Source of the DNA: Prevotella sp. UBA2739 | GTDB lineage: Bacteria > Bacteroidota > Bacteroidia > Bacteroidales > Bacteroidaceae | Length of the DNA stretch: 35,067 nucleotides | Assembly: GCA_002353525.1 (NCBI GenBank) | Contig: DEJV01000054.1 | Location: 3,230 to 38,296 of the forward strand | Direction: 5' to 3' | Shown: piece by piece, positions 7,780 to 16,913 of the stretch | How positions within the stretch are numbered: position 1 is the stretch's first letter | How the letters are laid out: the number at the start of each line of letters is the position of its first letter | The notes under the pieces: generated by a model | Seen by the model: the letters and a program-made list of their open reading frames with translations, nothing else | What the model was told of the DNA's origin: nothing | Database searches by the model: none | Translations under genes and position numbers: made by a program

Positions 7780-8787
7780 TTACTTATGAACAGCGGGGTT
7801 CATGATCTGGATGGCCTTACGGAACTCGCCATAGGGGATGCCAGAAGGATCTTTATAGTTGGTGTCGACATAGTAGGCGCCACAGCCACCCTTATGACCG
7901 GTGGCGGGCTCCCAACGGGCATAGTCGCATATCTGGGCGCCACGCGGACCGGCCTCGCCGGCCTCACCGCCAAAGCTGTCGCAGTAGATGGTCTTCTCCT
8001 GAGGACGGCCGCCTGTGCCGGTCTGGAAGCCAATCTGCCAAGTGTAAGCCTGGCGCACGAAATAGTCGCAATAGTCGTCGCAACCATCGGGGGCCCCGCC
8101 GAACCAGTCGATGATGAACAGTTTCTCGGGCCACGGGCCTTGGGGACCGAAGAACTTGTTGCACTCGTCGGCCACAATGCGCATGCTATTGTTGTCCCAG
8201 CCCTCGTAGTCGAAGTCGACACCGTCGAGGCCGCACTTCATGACCGTGTCGCAGGCCCAGCGGGCGTAAGACCGGAGGGTGTACTCTTTTTCGGGATCGG
8301 TCTTGATGACCACGGTGTCGCCCTTGGCATCGGTCACATACTTGAACGACTGGGTGGCCTCATCCCACACGCGATCGTAGAAAGTATGGTTGAAGTGAGA
8401 GGCGTCGCCATGGAAGACGAAGCGTGTGCCTTTCTCCTTCTGGCAATAGACCATGTCCTGATAGGCTACGGGATGGGTAGCGGGTGTGGGAATGCCCATC
8501 CAGAGATTGACGATGTCGAGGCTGTCGGGCAGTCCGATGATGCGCTCTCCCCACGAGGCGGGGTCTTTGTATCCGGCCTGTCCCTCCAGGGGAGCCCATG
8601 CAGCATAGTAAACATAAGTAACCTCGTGGGGTGACTGTTTCCATGCCCGCAGATTCTCAAAATATTGCGAATCGTATTTGTACAAGTCCTGTATCACCTC
8701 AGCCTCTGTATCGGTGTCGCAGCTGTTGAAGCCCACGAAAGCCGCCATGGCCAGGAGTGCAGCACTGAATATATTCTTGTATTTCAT
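7780..8787 (-). CDS. GH18 endo-beta-N-acetylglucosaminidase-like lipoprotein
   Basis: Likely cuts the chitobiose core of N-glycans at the cell surface. The start chosen is the ATG at 8787 (MKYKNIFSAALLAMAAFVGF), which gives a lipoprotein signal with C23 in GFNSC; an upstream ATG at 8877 would add 30 residues ahead of the signal peptide and is unlikely. The GH18 motif DxxDxDxE is complete at residues 188-195 (DGVDFDYE), with E195 as acid/base and D193 as the stabilising aspartate. At 335 residues it has the size of Bacteroides endoglycosidases rather than chitinases with extra modules. Its neighbours, SusD upstream and DUF1735 proteins downstream, are those seen around BT3987-type enzymes. Whether it prefers high-mannose or complex N-glycans is open. 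Confidence 0.88.
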   Translation of the reverse strand: MKYKNIFSAALLAMAAFVGFNSCDTDTEAEVIQDLYKYDSQYFENLRAWKQSPHEVTYVYYAAWAPLEGQAGYKDPASWGERIIGLPDSLDIVNLWMGIPTPATHPVAYQDMVYCQKEKGTRFVFHGDASHFNHTFYDRVWDEATQSFKYVTDAKGDTVVIKTDPEKEYTLRSYARWACDTVMKCGLDGVDFDYEGWDNNSMRIVADECNKFFGPQGPWPEKLFIIDWFGGAPDGCDDYCDYFVRQAYTWQIGFQTGTGGRPQEKTIYCDSFGGEAGEAGPRGAQICDYARWEPATGHKGGCGAYYVDTNYKDPSGIPYGEFRKAIQIMNPAVHK

Positions 8788-8827
8788 ACTCTTTAAATGT
8801 ATCTGTAAAAAGTTATACCTTATTAAA

Positions 8828-10447
8828 TTAATGAGCCTTCTTGTCCCACCACAGTTTTGTTCCGCAGTTGTCGGCACCGCCCAACAGAGCGGCAGCAGCT
8901 GTTACGGCTTCACGATTGGTGTTGTACTCGGTAAGAGGATAAGGCAAACGGCGAATCTGCAGGTCGCTGCTCACGGCACCGTCGCTGTAGTTGTACTTCA
9001 CAGGGAACATCTTGGGATAGCCTGTGCGGCGGTATTCAGCCCAAGCCTCGCAAGAGTTGCCCCAGCTGGCAATCCACTTCTGCACGATGATACGCTCGAG
9101 GTTGGTCTCGAAGTCGTCCTGATCGTTCCATGCAATGGTAATCTGACTGGGAGCAGGAGCATTGTCAGTGCCGGCGTTGTCGACAAAGGGAGCAGGAGTG
9201 GCCGTGCTGTTGGCCATATACTCGTCGGCACCCGATGCGCCACACTCGGCCATCGACAGCTTGATACCGGCCTCATAGAACTCCTTGGCTGTTCCACCCA
9301 TGTTCCAGCCGCGCAGGGCAGCCTCGGCACGGAGGAAGTAAGCCTCAGCAGCAGCCATGTAGAGCACCGGGGTGTTTCGCTTGACGTTCACCTGCGAGAT
9401 CTTCTCACCAGTGTAAGCATCCTGGCTGGCACCATCGGCAAAGATGCCCTGACGCACACCGTGATACTTACCATCGCCGGCTGCAACAAAGAACACAGAG
9501 ATGCGCGGGTCGTTGTAACCATTCAGATAAGAGTCCATCGGAGCACTCATACGGTTCTCGTTCCACTCGTAAGCCTGCTGCCAGATGGGGTTGGTGGCCT
9601 CAGCGCCGCTCAGGCCGCGATATTCGCAACGGCCGTCGGCCTCCTCGATGAATCCCACGGGATTCTGAGCCGATTTCTCAGCCTCGGCCTGTGCCAATGA
9701 CGGGTCGGCATAAACCACACGCAGAGCCAGACGCAGACGCAGGGTGTTGGCCATCTTGATCCACTTGTTCACATCACCGCCATAGATGGGGTCGTAGTCG
9801 CTGAGCAACTTGCCGCCACCCTGGGCCAGCGGAGTGAGCACCTCGATGGCATGGTCGAGCTCGTCGAAGAACTTGGCATATACCTTGTCCTGGGCGTCGT
9901 AGGCCTGGCCGATGGCACCCAGCTTATAGTTGACGTAAGGGATAGGACCGTAATGGTCGGTGACACGGTGCATGGCAAACACCTTGACGATGTCGCCCAG
10001 GGCAGCCGCCTCGGTCTGTCCGAGTTTCTCGGCATTGGTCTGCATCTGTGCCCATGCAGGCATAATCTGCACCATGCCCATCTTGAACATGGCATTGCCC
10101 CACTCGTCGCCCTTGCCGAAGTTGTAGGTGCCGTTGTAGCGGCCACGGGCCCAGCCGGCAGTATGTCCGATATAGCCAGAGTAGGCATCGGCGCTGATGC
10201 CAATCTGATGCTGGTAGGAACCGGTAGAGGCAAACTCGTCGTCCTGGTCGCCGCCAATCATCATGACCGTGGTGCGGTTAATCATCTGCTGGAAGAACGA
10301 GCCGATGGCCTTGCCGTCGCGCTCCATGTCCTTGTCGGTGGCCGCATGCTTGTCGGTGTTCAGACGCTCGAAGTCGTCTGTGCAAGCAGTGGTGAAACCG
10401 AGGGCCAGCAAGCCAAACATTGTATATTTCAGAATATTGCTTTTCAT
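8828..10447 (-). CDS. SusD_2-type outer-membrane nutrient-binding lipoprotein
   Basis: Surface lid protein that delivers substrate to its SusC partner. The start at 10447 is favoured because AGGAG lies 9-13 bases upstream; the longer start at 10465 would place that site inside the gene. The signal is MKSNILKYTMFGLLALGFTTAC with C22 lipidated. The body is the SusD_2/RagB-like helical repeat form: NTDKHAATDKDM, AALGDIVKVFAMHRVTDHYGPIPY, and near the end a segment with EAWAEYRRTGYPKMFPV. It has 539 residues, normal for the group. It follows SusC by 21 bases and precedes GH18 by 40. The internal AYFLRAEAALRGWNMGG is the TPR-like portion that contacts SusC in this family. Confidence 0.95.
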   Translation of the reverse strand: MKSNILKYTMFGLLALGFTTACTDDFERLNTDKHAATDKDMERDGKAIGSFFQQMINRTTVMMIGGDQDDEFASTGSYQHQIGISADAYSGYIGHTAGWARGRYNGTYNFGKGDEWGNAMFKMGMVQIMPAWAQMQTNAEKLGQTEAAALGDIVKVFAMHRVTDHYGPIPYVNYKLGAIGQAYDAQDKVYAKFFDELDHAIEVLTPLAQGGGKLLSDYDPIYGGDVNKWIKMANTLRLRLALRVVYADPSLAQAEAEKSAQNPVGFIEEADGRCEYRGLSGAEATNPIWQQAYEWNENRMSAPMDSYLNGYNDPRISVFFVAAGDGKYHGVRQGIFADGASQDAYTGEKISQVNVKRNTPVLYMAAAEAYFLRAEAALRGWNMGGTAKEFYEAGIKLSMAECGASGADEYMANSTATPAPFVDNAGTDNAPAPSQITIAWNDQDDFETNLERIIVQKWIASWGNSCEAWAEYRRTGYPKMFPVKYNYSDGAVSSDLQIRRLPYPLTEYNTNREAVTAAAALLGGADNCGTKLWWDKKAH

Positions 10448-10468
10448 CTTATTTTCTCCTTTCATACA

Positions 10469-13400
10469 TTAGAATCTGAGTTTAACTGAGAATCCCATCG
10501 TGCGGAGGCTGGGCTGCATGAAGTAGTCAAGACCCTGACCATAGGTGCCGGTGTTGGCGGTCACCTCGGGATCGAACGGAGCCTTGCAGTAGATCATCCA
10601 CAGGTTGTGGGCCACAAACGAGACGTTCATGCCCTTGAGCACCGACTGCCACTTCTGCACGGGCACATCGTAACCGAACGAGAGCTCCGACAGGCGCAGG
10701 TTGGTAGCGCTGTAGACATACTGCGAGCCGATGATGTGGCTGCTGCTGGCAACGGTCTGATAGTAATCGGCGGCTGCCACGGGACGGCCATTGAGGATGA
10801 CGCCACCTGCATCGCGAGCGTCGGCAGAGGCCTTAGAGGCACCGAAGGCATCCATGATGGCCTGTGTCTGCGAGACGACGATACCGCCATTGCGATAAGC
10901 GAACTGGAAGCCGAGGCTGAATCCGTTCCACGAGAAGTCGTTACCCCAAGAGAGGTTGTAGCGCGGAACTGCCTGACCGGCCTTGACATAGTTGCCGGCA
11001 TCGGTGCGCAGGGCGTGGGTCTGCGGGTCCACATAGTATTCGCCATGCTCGCCGACAGCCAGTGTGTTGACGTAGATATCAGAGAGCGTTCCACCCTCCA
11101 CGAGCTTGGTCTTGTAACCACTCAGACCGCCCTTGTCGAGTTCGGTGAGCGAATAGACCTCGCCGTCGATGGGGTTCTTCCACTCGGGCAGCAGCTCCTT
11201 GATCTTGTTCTTGTTGAGGGTCCATGTGAGATAGGTCTCCCACTTCACCGGTCCGAGGGGCTGGTTGAAACGGGCTGTGAGCTCGATACCCTTGTTGTCG
11301 ACGCGTCCGCCGTTCACCCATGTGCTGGTGAAACCGGAAGATGCGGGCAGGTTGATGTTGAAGAACTGGTTGTAGGTCTGCGAGCTATAGAGTGTGGCGT
11401 TGACCTTCAAGCGGTTCTGGAACAGCACGAGGTCGATACCAGCCTCCCACGACTTGGTGCGCTCGGCCTTCAGGTCGAGGTTGGGCATCTCGGAAGTGGT
11501 GGTCACGCCAGCAGGCGACAGGGTGTAGGTGGGAATGGTCAGTCCATAACGCCAGGGGTCGTTACCCACCTCTGCATACGACAGGCGCAGCTTCATGTAG
11601 TTCAGATAGTCGTTCTTGATGGTGGGGATCATCTCGGTGATGATGCCGGAGATACCTGCCGACCAATAGAAATAAGACTCTTGTGCGTTGGCCAGCTTCG
11701 ACGACCAGTCGTTACGGGCTGTGACATCGAGATAGGCCATGCTCTTATAGCCCAGCTGGGCGCTGCCATAGACGGCCATCTTCTTGAAGGGAGCAGAGCC
11801 TTGGTCGTACTTGGTCTCGCCACCGGCCACCACGTTGCGCAGTGAGTAGATGTTGGCCATCTGGGCCAGATGTCCGTTGAAGCTGGTCCACTTCTCGTCA
11901 CGCTTGTCGTAGTTGGTACCCAGCACGGCGGTGAGGCTCCACATCTCGTCGTTCCAATATTTGTTGATGGTGGCAAAAGCCTCGGCAAAGTACTGACGGT
12001 ACTGACGGCGCTCGTAGCCATAGTGGCCATACTTCGAGGCGAACTGCAGGTCGGTGCCGGCAGCATACTTCGACTCGTTTTTCACGTCGTTGTTGTCGTA
12101 CTTCACACGTCCGGTGAGCGACAGCCAGCTGGTGAGGTCCCACTTCAGCGAGGCCGACAGGGTGTTGCGCACCTTGTGGTTGGTGAAGTTGTTGCGCTCG
12201 GTAATCCAATAGGGGTTCTGCATGGACATAGCCTGACGGCCGTAGGGCCAGTATTGCACGCCGAAGTTACGGTCGGCATCGTAGCGCTCGAAATACTGCA
12301 CGGCATTCCAGTCGGCACCGGCGGGGAACAGGTAGAGGGGAACCAGCGGGTTGAAATACTGTCCCTGGGTGATCATATTGTTCTCCTTGATGCTCGACAT
12401 CATATAGCTCAGGTCGAGGGTTACCTTCTCGTTGAAGAGCTTCGAGGTGTTACGCACAGAAAGGTTGTAACGGTCGAAGTCGTTGTTGTGGATGATACCA
12501 CCCGCATTGGTGGCACCCAGCGACAAGTAAGTCTGGTTCTTGTCGGTTCCGGTAGAGACGGCCAGCGAGTTGGTGAAGTTGGTAGATGTGCGGAAGAAGT
12601 CGGCAGGGTCGTAGTCGCTAGGCGTAGCGAGCTTGTCACCCCAGCTGTAGTAGCTGCCGGTCTCTGTCTGTCCGTAGGTATTCTGGAACTCGGGCATCAT
12701 CAGCGGCTTCGAGAACTGGAAGCTGCCATTATAAGTAATGTCGGTCTTGCCAGCAGCACCCTTCTTGGTGGTGATGAGGATGACACCATTGGCAGCGTCG
12801 CTACCGTAGAGGGCAGCAGCCGAAGGACCTGTCAGCGCCGAGATGCTCTCAATGTCGTCGGGGTTCAGCATGGCAGTGGCATCACCAGTCTGTCCGTTAC
12901 CGCTGTAGGCCAGCGCGTTCTCGTCGAGACCGCTCTGCGAGTTGACCATGGGCACGCCGTCGATGACGTAGAGCACATTGTTGTTGCCGTCGATAGACTT
13001 GGCACCACGCATCACCACGCGCGATGAGCCACCGATACCCGATGCGTTGGCATTGATCTGCACACCGGCCACCTTACCGTTCAGCGAGTTCACGAAGTTG
13101 GCATCCTGCACTTTCATGATGCCGTCGCTGTTCACCTGCTGCACGTTGTACGACAACGATTTGGCTTCTTTCTTAATACCAAGGGCGGTCACGACAACCT
13201 CGCTCAGGGCATTGTTGTCGGGCTCCATGTTCACCTGCATGCCGTTGGCAGCACGCATCTCCTTGGGCTTGTAGCCCAGGTAGGTGAACTGCAGCACGCT
13301 GTTGGCAGCGGGCGGAGTAATAGTGAAGTTACCATCCAAATCGGTAATGGCCACCACTTTGGTTCCTTTCACAGTGACAGAGACGCCAATGAGCGGCTCA

Positions 13401-13585
13401 CCATTCTCGTCGAGAACTTGTCCTGTGATTTTGTTGTCGGCGGGCATTGACTGCAAAGCCTGCCTCGGAGATACCAACGTCTCACCAGCCATCGCTGTAG
13501 CGCATGGTGCCGCAAAAAGCGCCATCACGACAAACGACCGCAGCCATGTAGAGCATTGGTACACAAATCCAAACTTTTTTCTCAT
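10469..13585 (-). CDS. SusC/RagA-type TonB-dependent outer-membrane transporter (PUL 1)
   Basis: Outer-membrane barrel that imports oligosaccharides released at the surface, powered by TonB. After the signal region (FVVMALFAAPCATAMAGE) comes a CarboxypepD-regulatory-like domain (GQVLDENGEPLIGVSVTVKG, then DLDGNFTI), then the plug with SLNGKVAGVQI and VLYVIDGVPMVNSQSG, then a long barrel ending in SLRTMGFSVKLRF with the expected terminal aromatic residue. It has 1038 residues. It lacks the N-terminal STN domain that is present in the PUL 2 SusC, so it should not signal through an anti-sigma factor. It is the first gene of PUL 1 and has a predicted leader of about 200 bases. The substrate is inferred from neighbours to be N-glycan oligosaccharides. 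Confidence 0.96.
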   Translation of the reverse strand: MRKKFGFVYQCSTWLRSFVVMALFAAPCATAMAGETLVSPRQALQSMPADNKITGQVLDENGEPLIGVSVTVKGTKVVAITDLDGNFTITPPAANSVLQFTYLGYKPKEMRAANGMQVNMEPDNNALSEVVVTALGIKKEAKSLSYNVQQVNSDGIMKVQDANFVNSLNGKVAGVQINANASGIGGSSRVVMRGAKSIDGNNNVLYVIDGVPMVNSQSGLDENALAYSGNGQTGDATAMLNPDDIESISALTGPSAAALYGSDAANGVILITTKKGAAGKTDITYNGSFQFSKPLMMPEFQNTYGQTETGSYYSWGDKLATPSDYDPADFFRTSTNFTNSLAVSTGTDKNQTYLSLGATNAGGIIHNNDFDRYNLSVRNTSKLFNEKVTLDLSYMMSSIKENNMITQGQYFNPLVPLYLFPAGADWNAVQYFERYDADRNFGVQYWPYGRQAMSMQNPYWITERNNFTNHKVRNTLSASLKWDLTSWLSLTGRVKYDNNDVKNESKYAAGTDLQFASKYGHYGYERRQYRQYFAEAFATINKYWNDEMWSLTAVLGTNYDKRDEKWTSFNGHLAQMANIYSLRNVVAGGETKYDQGSAPFKKMAVYGSAQLGYKSMAYLDVTARNDWSSKLANAQESYFYWSAGISGIITEMIPTIKNDYLNYMKLRLSYAEVGNDPWRYGLTIPTYTLSPAGVTTTSEMPNLDLKAERTKSWEAGIDLVLFQNRLKVNATLYSSQTYNQFFNINLPASSGFTSTWVNGGRVDNKGIELTARFNQPLGPVKWETYLTWTLNKNKIKELLPEWKNPIDGEVYSLTELDKGGLSGYKTKLVEGGTLSDIYVNTLAVGEHGEYYVDPQTHALRTDAGNYVKAGQAVPRYNLSWGNDFSWNGFSLGFQFAYRNGGIVVSQTQAIMDAFGASKASADARDAGGVILNGRPVAAADYYQTVASSSHIIGSQYVYSATNLRLSELSFGYDVPVQKWQSVLKGMNVSFVAHNLWMIYCKAPFDPEVTANTGTYGQGLDYFMQPSLRTMGFSVKLRF

Positions 13586-13785
13586 AGTTAGTTATTAAAA
13601 TTGTAATATTAAGCTTTCATGCTCATTCGATTTAGGTTATTTGCAACTTAATTAGCTTGCTAGCTGTTTTCATATGCAGTTTTTGAATTTTCCATATGTA
13701 CTAGTAGTTTTCTAGGTTGCCAGAAACTTTTACGTCTCTGTTTGATACCTTTCAGCCGATTCTTCAGCCGTTTTCAGCTATTTGA
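13586..13785 (-). promoter_or_regulatory. Long untranslated leader of the PUL 1 SusC transcript
   Basis: About 200 AT-rich bases separate the predicted transcription start near 13785 from the SusC ATG at 13585. No credible ORF is present. It contains small dyads: AGCTTGCTAGCT near 13653-13664, two CATATG sites about 20 bases apart near 13672 and 13692, and a repeated CAGCCG at 13753-13772. These could be regulator sites or RNA structure; no known riboswitch is recognised. Confidence 0.45.
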
Positions 13786-13790
13786 CGGCG

Positions 13791-13798
13791 CAAAGGTA
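13791..13798 (-). promoter_or_regulatory. Promoter of PUL 1 (SusC operon)
   Basis: The minus strand reads TACCTTTG here, a TAnnTTTG match, with a TTTG-like -33 element at about 13818-13821 after a spacer of 19 bases. It is the only such match found between SusC and the repeats. Confidence 0.6.
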
Positions 13799-13856
13799 GA
13801 AATTATTTTCGATATTCCAAATAATTTGTATGATTTTGTTCCAAAAAATTAGGGAA

Positions 13857-14251
13857 TTGAAGTTTCGGATGCAACGAGCATCTCAGGGCAGCAACGCCCC
13901 GAAGGGGCAACGAGCATCCCAGGGCAGCAACGCCCCGAAGGGGCAACGAGCATCTAGCCCAGGGTAACACCCTGGGTGTTGGGCGGAAAGGAAAAACGCC
14001 TTGTAAAGGCAAAAGCGCTCTACTGCTATTAGGCTTTTGCCCTTACAGGGCGAGAGCGGGGACGCCTGGTTTACCCAGGGTGTTGCCCTAGGCTATGGGC
14101 TCAATGGCCTTTCAGGCCGTTCTGCAGCTTGAGTGATGATGAATGATGAATGATGAATGATGCATTATGAATTATGAATTATGCATTATGAATTATGAAT
14201 TATGAATTAAAAAGCCTTTCAGGCCGTTTCTTCGTGACTCCCGAAACTTAA
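13857..14251. repeat. REP-like palindromic mosaic element 1
   Basis: This region is bounded by AAGTTTCGG at 13860-13868 and its inverted counterpart CCGAAACTT at 14241-14249. Inside are a tandem 36-bp repeat (13871-13906 and 13907-13942, one difference seen, with a partial third copy from 13943), each carrying GCCCCGAAGGGGC. Next is a CCCAGGGT/ACCCTGGG hairpin near 13958-13976, then a 20-bp inverted repeat 13997-14016 / 14033-14052 (18 of 20 paired), and GGCCTTTCAGGCC at 14106-14118. The element has no transposase and no convincing ORF. Bacteroidota genomes carry many dispersed palindromes of this kind. Confidence 0.75.
14134..14209. repeat. Simple sequence repeat of TGAATGA and TGAATTA units
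   Basis: A run of heptamer-like units first reads as repeats of TGATGAA and then as repeats of ATTATGA, inside REP-like element 1. It is low-complexity and non-coding. Similar degenerate AATTGTCAATTATC-type runs occur at 2993-3021 and 34989-35022. Confidence 0.75.
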
Positions 14252-14413
14252 GTGAGGAAACATTGTTGCTAACTCGACCTTCTCATGTTGCAGAAGTTCA
14301 GAAGTTCAGACAAGCCCTATTCTTCCTCAGAAAGAAGAACTAATGTCTGAACTCCTGAGCCCTAACTTCTGAACTCTAACTTCTGAACTACAAGAAGTGG
14401 AGTAAGTGCGAAA
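14252..14413. other. Non-coding stretch downstream of the GH127 gene
   Basis: There is no gene. It holds inverted AGAAGTTCAGA-type motifs: AGTTCAGACA at 14303-14312 pairs with TGTCTGAACT at 14344-14353, and TAACTTCTGAAC recurs twice near 14363-14389. This may fold as a transcript end for the GH127 gene but has no clear T-tract. Confidence 0.5.
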
Positions 14414-16891
14414 CTATTTCACCGACCACTCATAGATGCCCGAACTGTAATTGGCAGGCTGGGTGAGCTCGAGCTTCATGCCACTGGTGCGCACGGCGTC
14501 GAACTGAACCGTGCAGGCACGCCCTTTCTCCGTGGCATAATGGTCGGGATTCTTGACGGGCTGCCAGTTGCCATTGCCATCCTTATAGTAGAGCCGCCAC
14601 GATTGTGGCACACGAATGCCACCCCAAGGAGCATCGTCGAACCAATAGACTGTGGCACTCTGCACCTTGGCAGGCTGCGAGAACTCGTAGGCCACCCACT
14701 CTGTAGTGCCTTTCTTCGGCCGCCAATGGGTGTAAGGCACCGAACGGTCGTTCTCGTCGGCAGGCAGCAGACGGTCGTTGAGCGACGTGAGAGCGGGAAT
14801 CTTGGCCGAGGCCGTCACCTTGCTCTGAGATGCCAGTGTGGCAGGCTGCGACGGAGTGGTCGACGAGAGATCTTTCGACAGCCACACCCGCATGTTGCCG
14901 CTGCCGCGATGGCACCATGCATAATAAGGTATCAAGGTCAGACTGGCATCGGTGGCGAGCAGTTTCCCATGGTCATCGAACCGCAACTGCTGTGCCTGTG
15001 TGGTGAGGGTGGTCACCTGGCAGTTAGCAATGGTGGTCTTTCCCTCGGCGAAGGTGGGCTGCTGGTTCATCAGCGTGGCCATGATGTCGGTGCCCTTGTT
15101 GTCGCACCATTCAGCACAATAGACCAGCGGTCCGCGCTGCACGGCCACCATGCCACGGTCGGCCTTCACCTTCTCGGAGGCTTTCACCACACGTGCCGGC
15201 ATATCGAAGTGGAGTGTCACCACGTCGCCCTTCTTCCATTTGCGGGTAATGTTGACATAACCGTCGTCGCCTGCTTGCGGTGTCTCGCCACTCTTGGTCA
15301 GCGGCTGTCCGTTGAGCATCACCGTATAGCCCGGGCGCAGGTTGTCGGCAAACTCGTACAGACGGCCTGGCGTCACCTCGCCTTTCGCCCATCCCGGGAT
15401 GCGCACCTTCAGCGTATACTGTCCGGCCTTATTCTCTTTCACCTTGATGGCAATGTCGCCATTCCAGGGATAATCAGTAGCTTGCTCCAAGACAATCTTC
15501 TTGCCGCCCACACGCACTGTAGCCTCGTTGGCCAGGAAGAGATTCACATACACGTTACGGTCTTTCACCGCATAGACATATCCCGGCAGCGAGGGGATGA
15601 AACGGCTGATGTTCGACGGGCAGCAGGCACAGCCAAACCAAGCCTGACGCTGGTGCTGCCCCATGCTGGCCAGCGGATTGGGATAGAAGAAACGGCCACC
15701 GTCGAGGCTCATGCCCGAAATCAGGCCATTGTAGAGCGCACGCTCCACCACATCGTAGTATTTTGCCTCGCCATGCAGCAGGAACAACCGGTGGTTGACA
15801 TACACATTGCCAATGGCTGCGCACGTCTCACAATAGGCGCTCATGTTGGGCAACTCATAGTTGGCGCCAAAAGCCTCGCCATTGCTGGTCGAGCCGATGC
15901 CGCCGGTGATATACATTTTCTTCTCTACAATGTTCTGCCAAATGCGGTCGATGGCGTGAATATAGGCGGTGTCGCCCGTCAGCGCTGCCACATCGGCCAT
16001 ACCGGCATACATATAGGTGGCACGCACGGCATGTCCCACAGCCTCGTCCTGCTCTACCACGGGTTTGTGCGACTGACTGTAACTGTTCTTGATATGCGTC
16101 TTTCCGCGGTAGTCGAGCAGGAACTTTGCCTCGTCCAGATATTTCTTCTCGCCCGTGATTAGATACAGGCGGGCCAATGCCATCTCAGCAATCTGATGAC
16201 CCGGCACCACACAAGCCTGGCCGCTGCCGGCTCCCACCTCGCGGCACACGCAGTCGGCGTAGCGCCTGGCAATGTCGAGGAATTTCCTGCTGCCCGTGGC
16301 CTGATAATGGGCACAGGCCGCATCCACCATGTGACCCAGGTTATACAGCTCGTGGCTCAGGTCCTCCTCCTTCACCCATCGCTTCTCGCCTGCCCACTGG
16401 TGCGGCTTCGCGGGATTGATGGTACGTGCCGTATAGAGATAGCCGTCGGGCTCCTGAGCAGCCCCCACTATGTCGAGCACCGAGTCAATATAGTGCTTCA
16501 GCACCTTGTTGTCGGCCAGGCTCAGCACATAGCTGGCACCCTCGATGGTCTTATAGACATCGGTATCGTCGAACGAGAAACCCATGAACTTGCTCACGTC
16601 CCATTTGTCGGTTTTCAGCCCCTCATGTCCGGGATGCTTCAGCGTGTAGGCCGCCATCGTGAAATTATCGTAGCGGTGCTCGCTCTCGCACTTGCTGAAA
16701 GCCAGCGGAATAGTTACCGTGCGGGCAGCCTCCATGCGCTGTCCCCAGAATGTGTTGGGTTTCACCTTCACCTGCGTGAAGCTCACTTGATTGACGGGAT
16801 AGCCGTCGTGTCTCACCTGATGCTTCTGTGCGCACACGGTCTGCATGCCCACGCCTATCAGCAACATCAACAATGCAATTTTCTTTCTCAT
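14414..16891 (-). CDS. GH127-type beta-L-arabinofuranosidase (DUF1680) with C-terminal beta domain
   Basis: Predicted retaining enzyme releasing beta-linked L-arabinofuranose from plant glycans or glycoproteins. The ATG at 16891 was chosen because it begins a clean signal peptide (MRKKIALLMLLIGVGMQTVCAQ) and lies downstream of the promoter; longer starts at 16906 and 16972 are in or above it. Family signs from this start include SKCESEHRYDNF, TAQEPDGYLYT-like AAQEPDGYLYTA, E355 with C357 in AYCETCAAIGNV, and C423/C424 in FGCACCPSN, which match the glutamate and zinc-binding cysteines of HypBA1. Residues from about 690 add an F5/8-like domain. The 825-residue protein sits alone between two PULs. 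GH146 is a related family that cannot be excluded. Confidence 0.88.
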   Translation of the reverse strand: MRKKIALLMLLIGVGMQTVCAQKHQVRHDGYPVNQVSFTQVKVKPNTFWGQRMEAARTVTIPLAFSKCESEHRYDNFTMAAYTLKHPGHEGLKTDKWDVSKFMGFSFDDTDVYKTIEGASYVLSLADNKVLKHYIDSVLDIVGAAQEPDGYLYTARTINPAKPHQWAGEKRWVKEEDLSHELYNLGHMVDAACAHYQATGSRKFLDIARRYADCVCREVGAGSGQACVVPGHQIAEMALARLYLITGEKKYLDEAKFLLDYRGKTHIKNSYSQSHKPVVEQDEAVGHAVRATYMYAGMADVAALTGDTAYIHAIDRIWQNIVEKKMYITGGIGSTSNGEAFGANYELPNMSAYCETCAAIGNVYVNHRLFLLHGEAKYYDVVERALYNGLISGMSLDGGRFFYPNPLASMGQHQRQAWFGCACCPSNISRFIPSLPGYVYAVKDRNVYVNLFLANEATVRVGGKKIVLEQATDYPWNGDIAIKVKENKAGQYTLKVRIPGWAKGEVTPGRLYEFADNLRPGYTVMLNGQPLTKSGETPQAGDDGYVNITRKWKKGDVVTLHFDMPARVVKASEKVKADRGMVAVQRGPLVYCAEWCDNKGTDIMATLMNQQPTFAEGKTTIANCQVTTLTTQAQQLRFDDHGKLLATDASLTLIPYYAWCHRGSGNMRVWLSKDLSSTTPSQPATLASQSKVTASAKIPALTSLNDRLLPADENDRSVPYTHWRPKKGTTEWVAYEFSQPAKVQSATVYWFDDAPWGGIRVPQSWRLYYKDGNGNWQPVKNPDHYATEKGRACTVQFDAVRTSGMKLELTQPANYSSGIYEWSVK

Positions 16892-16913
16892 GGTCGTTTG
16901 TATCATATTTTTT

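Noticed and set aside
7780..8787. GH18 protein as a chitinase
   Set aside because: The size, the lipoprotein form and the DUF1735 and SusCD neighbours fit endo-beta-N-acetylglucosaminidases better. Chitin activity cannot be formally excluded.
8788..8877. Longer N-terminus for the GH18 protein starting at 8877
   Set aside because: It would place 30 polar residues before a good lipoprotein signal peptide; the ATG at 8787 fits far better.
13586..13785. Known riboswitch in the SusC leader
   Set aside because: No motif of a known class was recognised, and the operon content does not suggest a typical riboswitch ligand.
13803..14012. A 69-codon open frame on the minus strand
   Set aside because: It is a translation of the 36-bp tandem repeat and hairpins, with repeated SLPLRGVAAL units, and no ribosome site.
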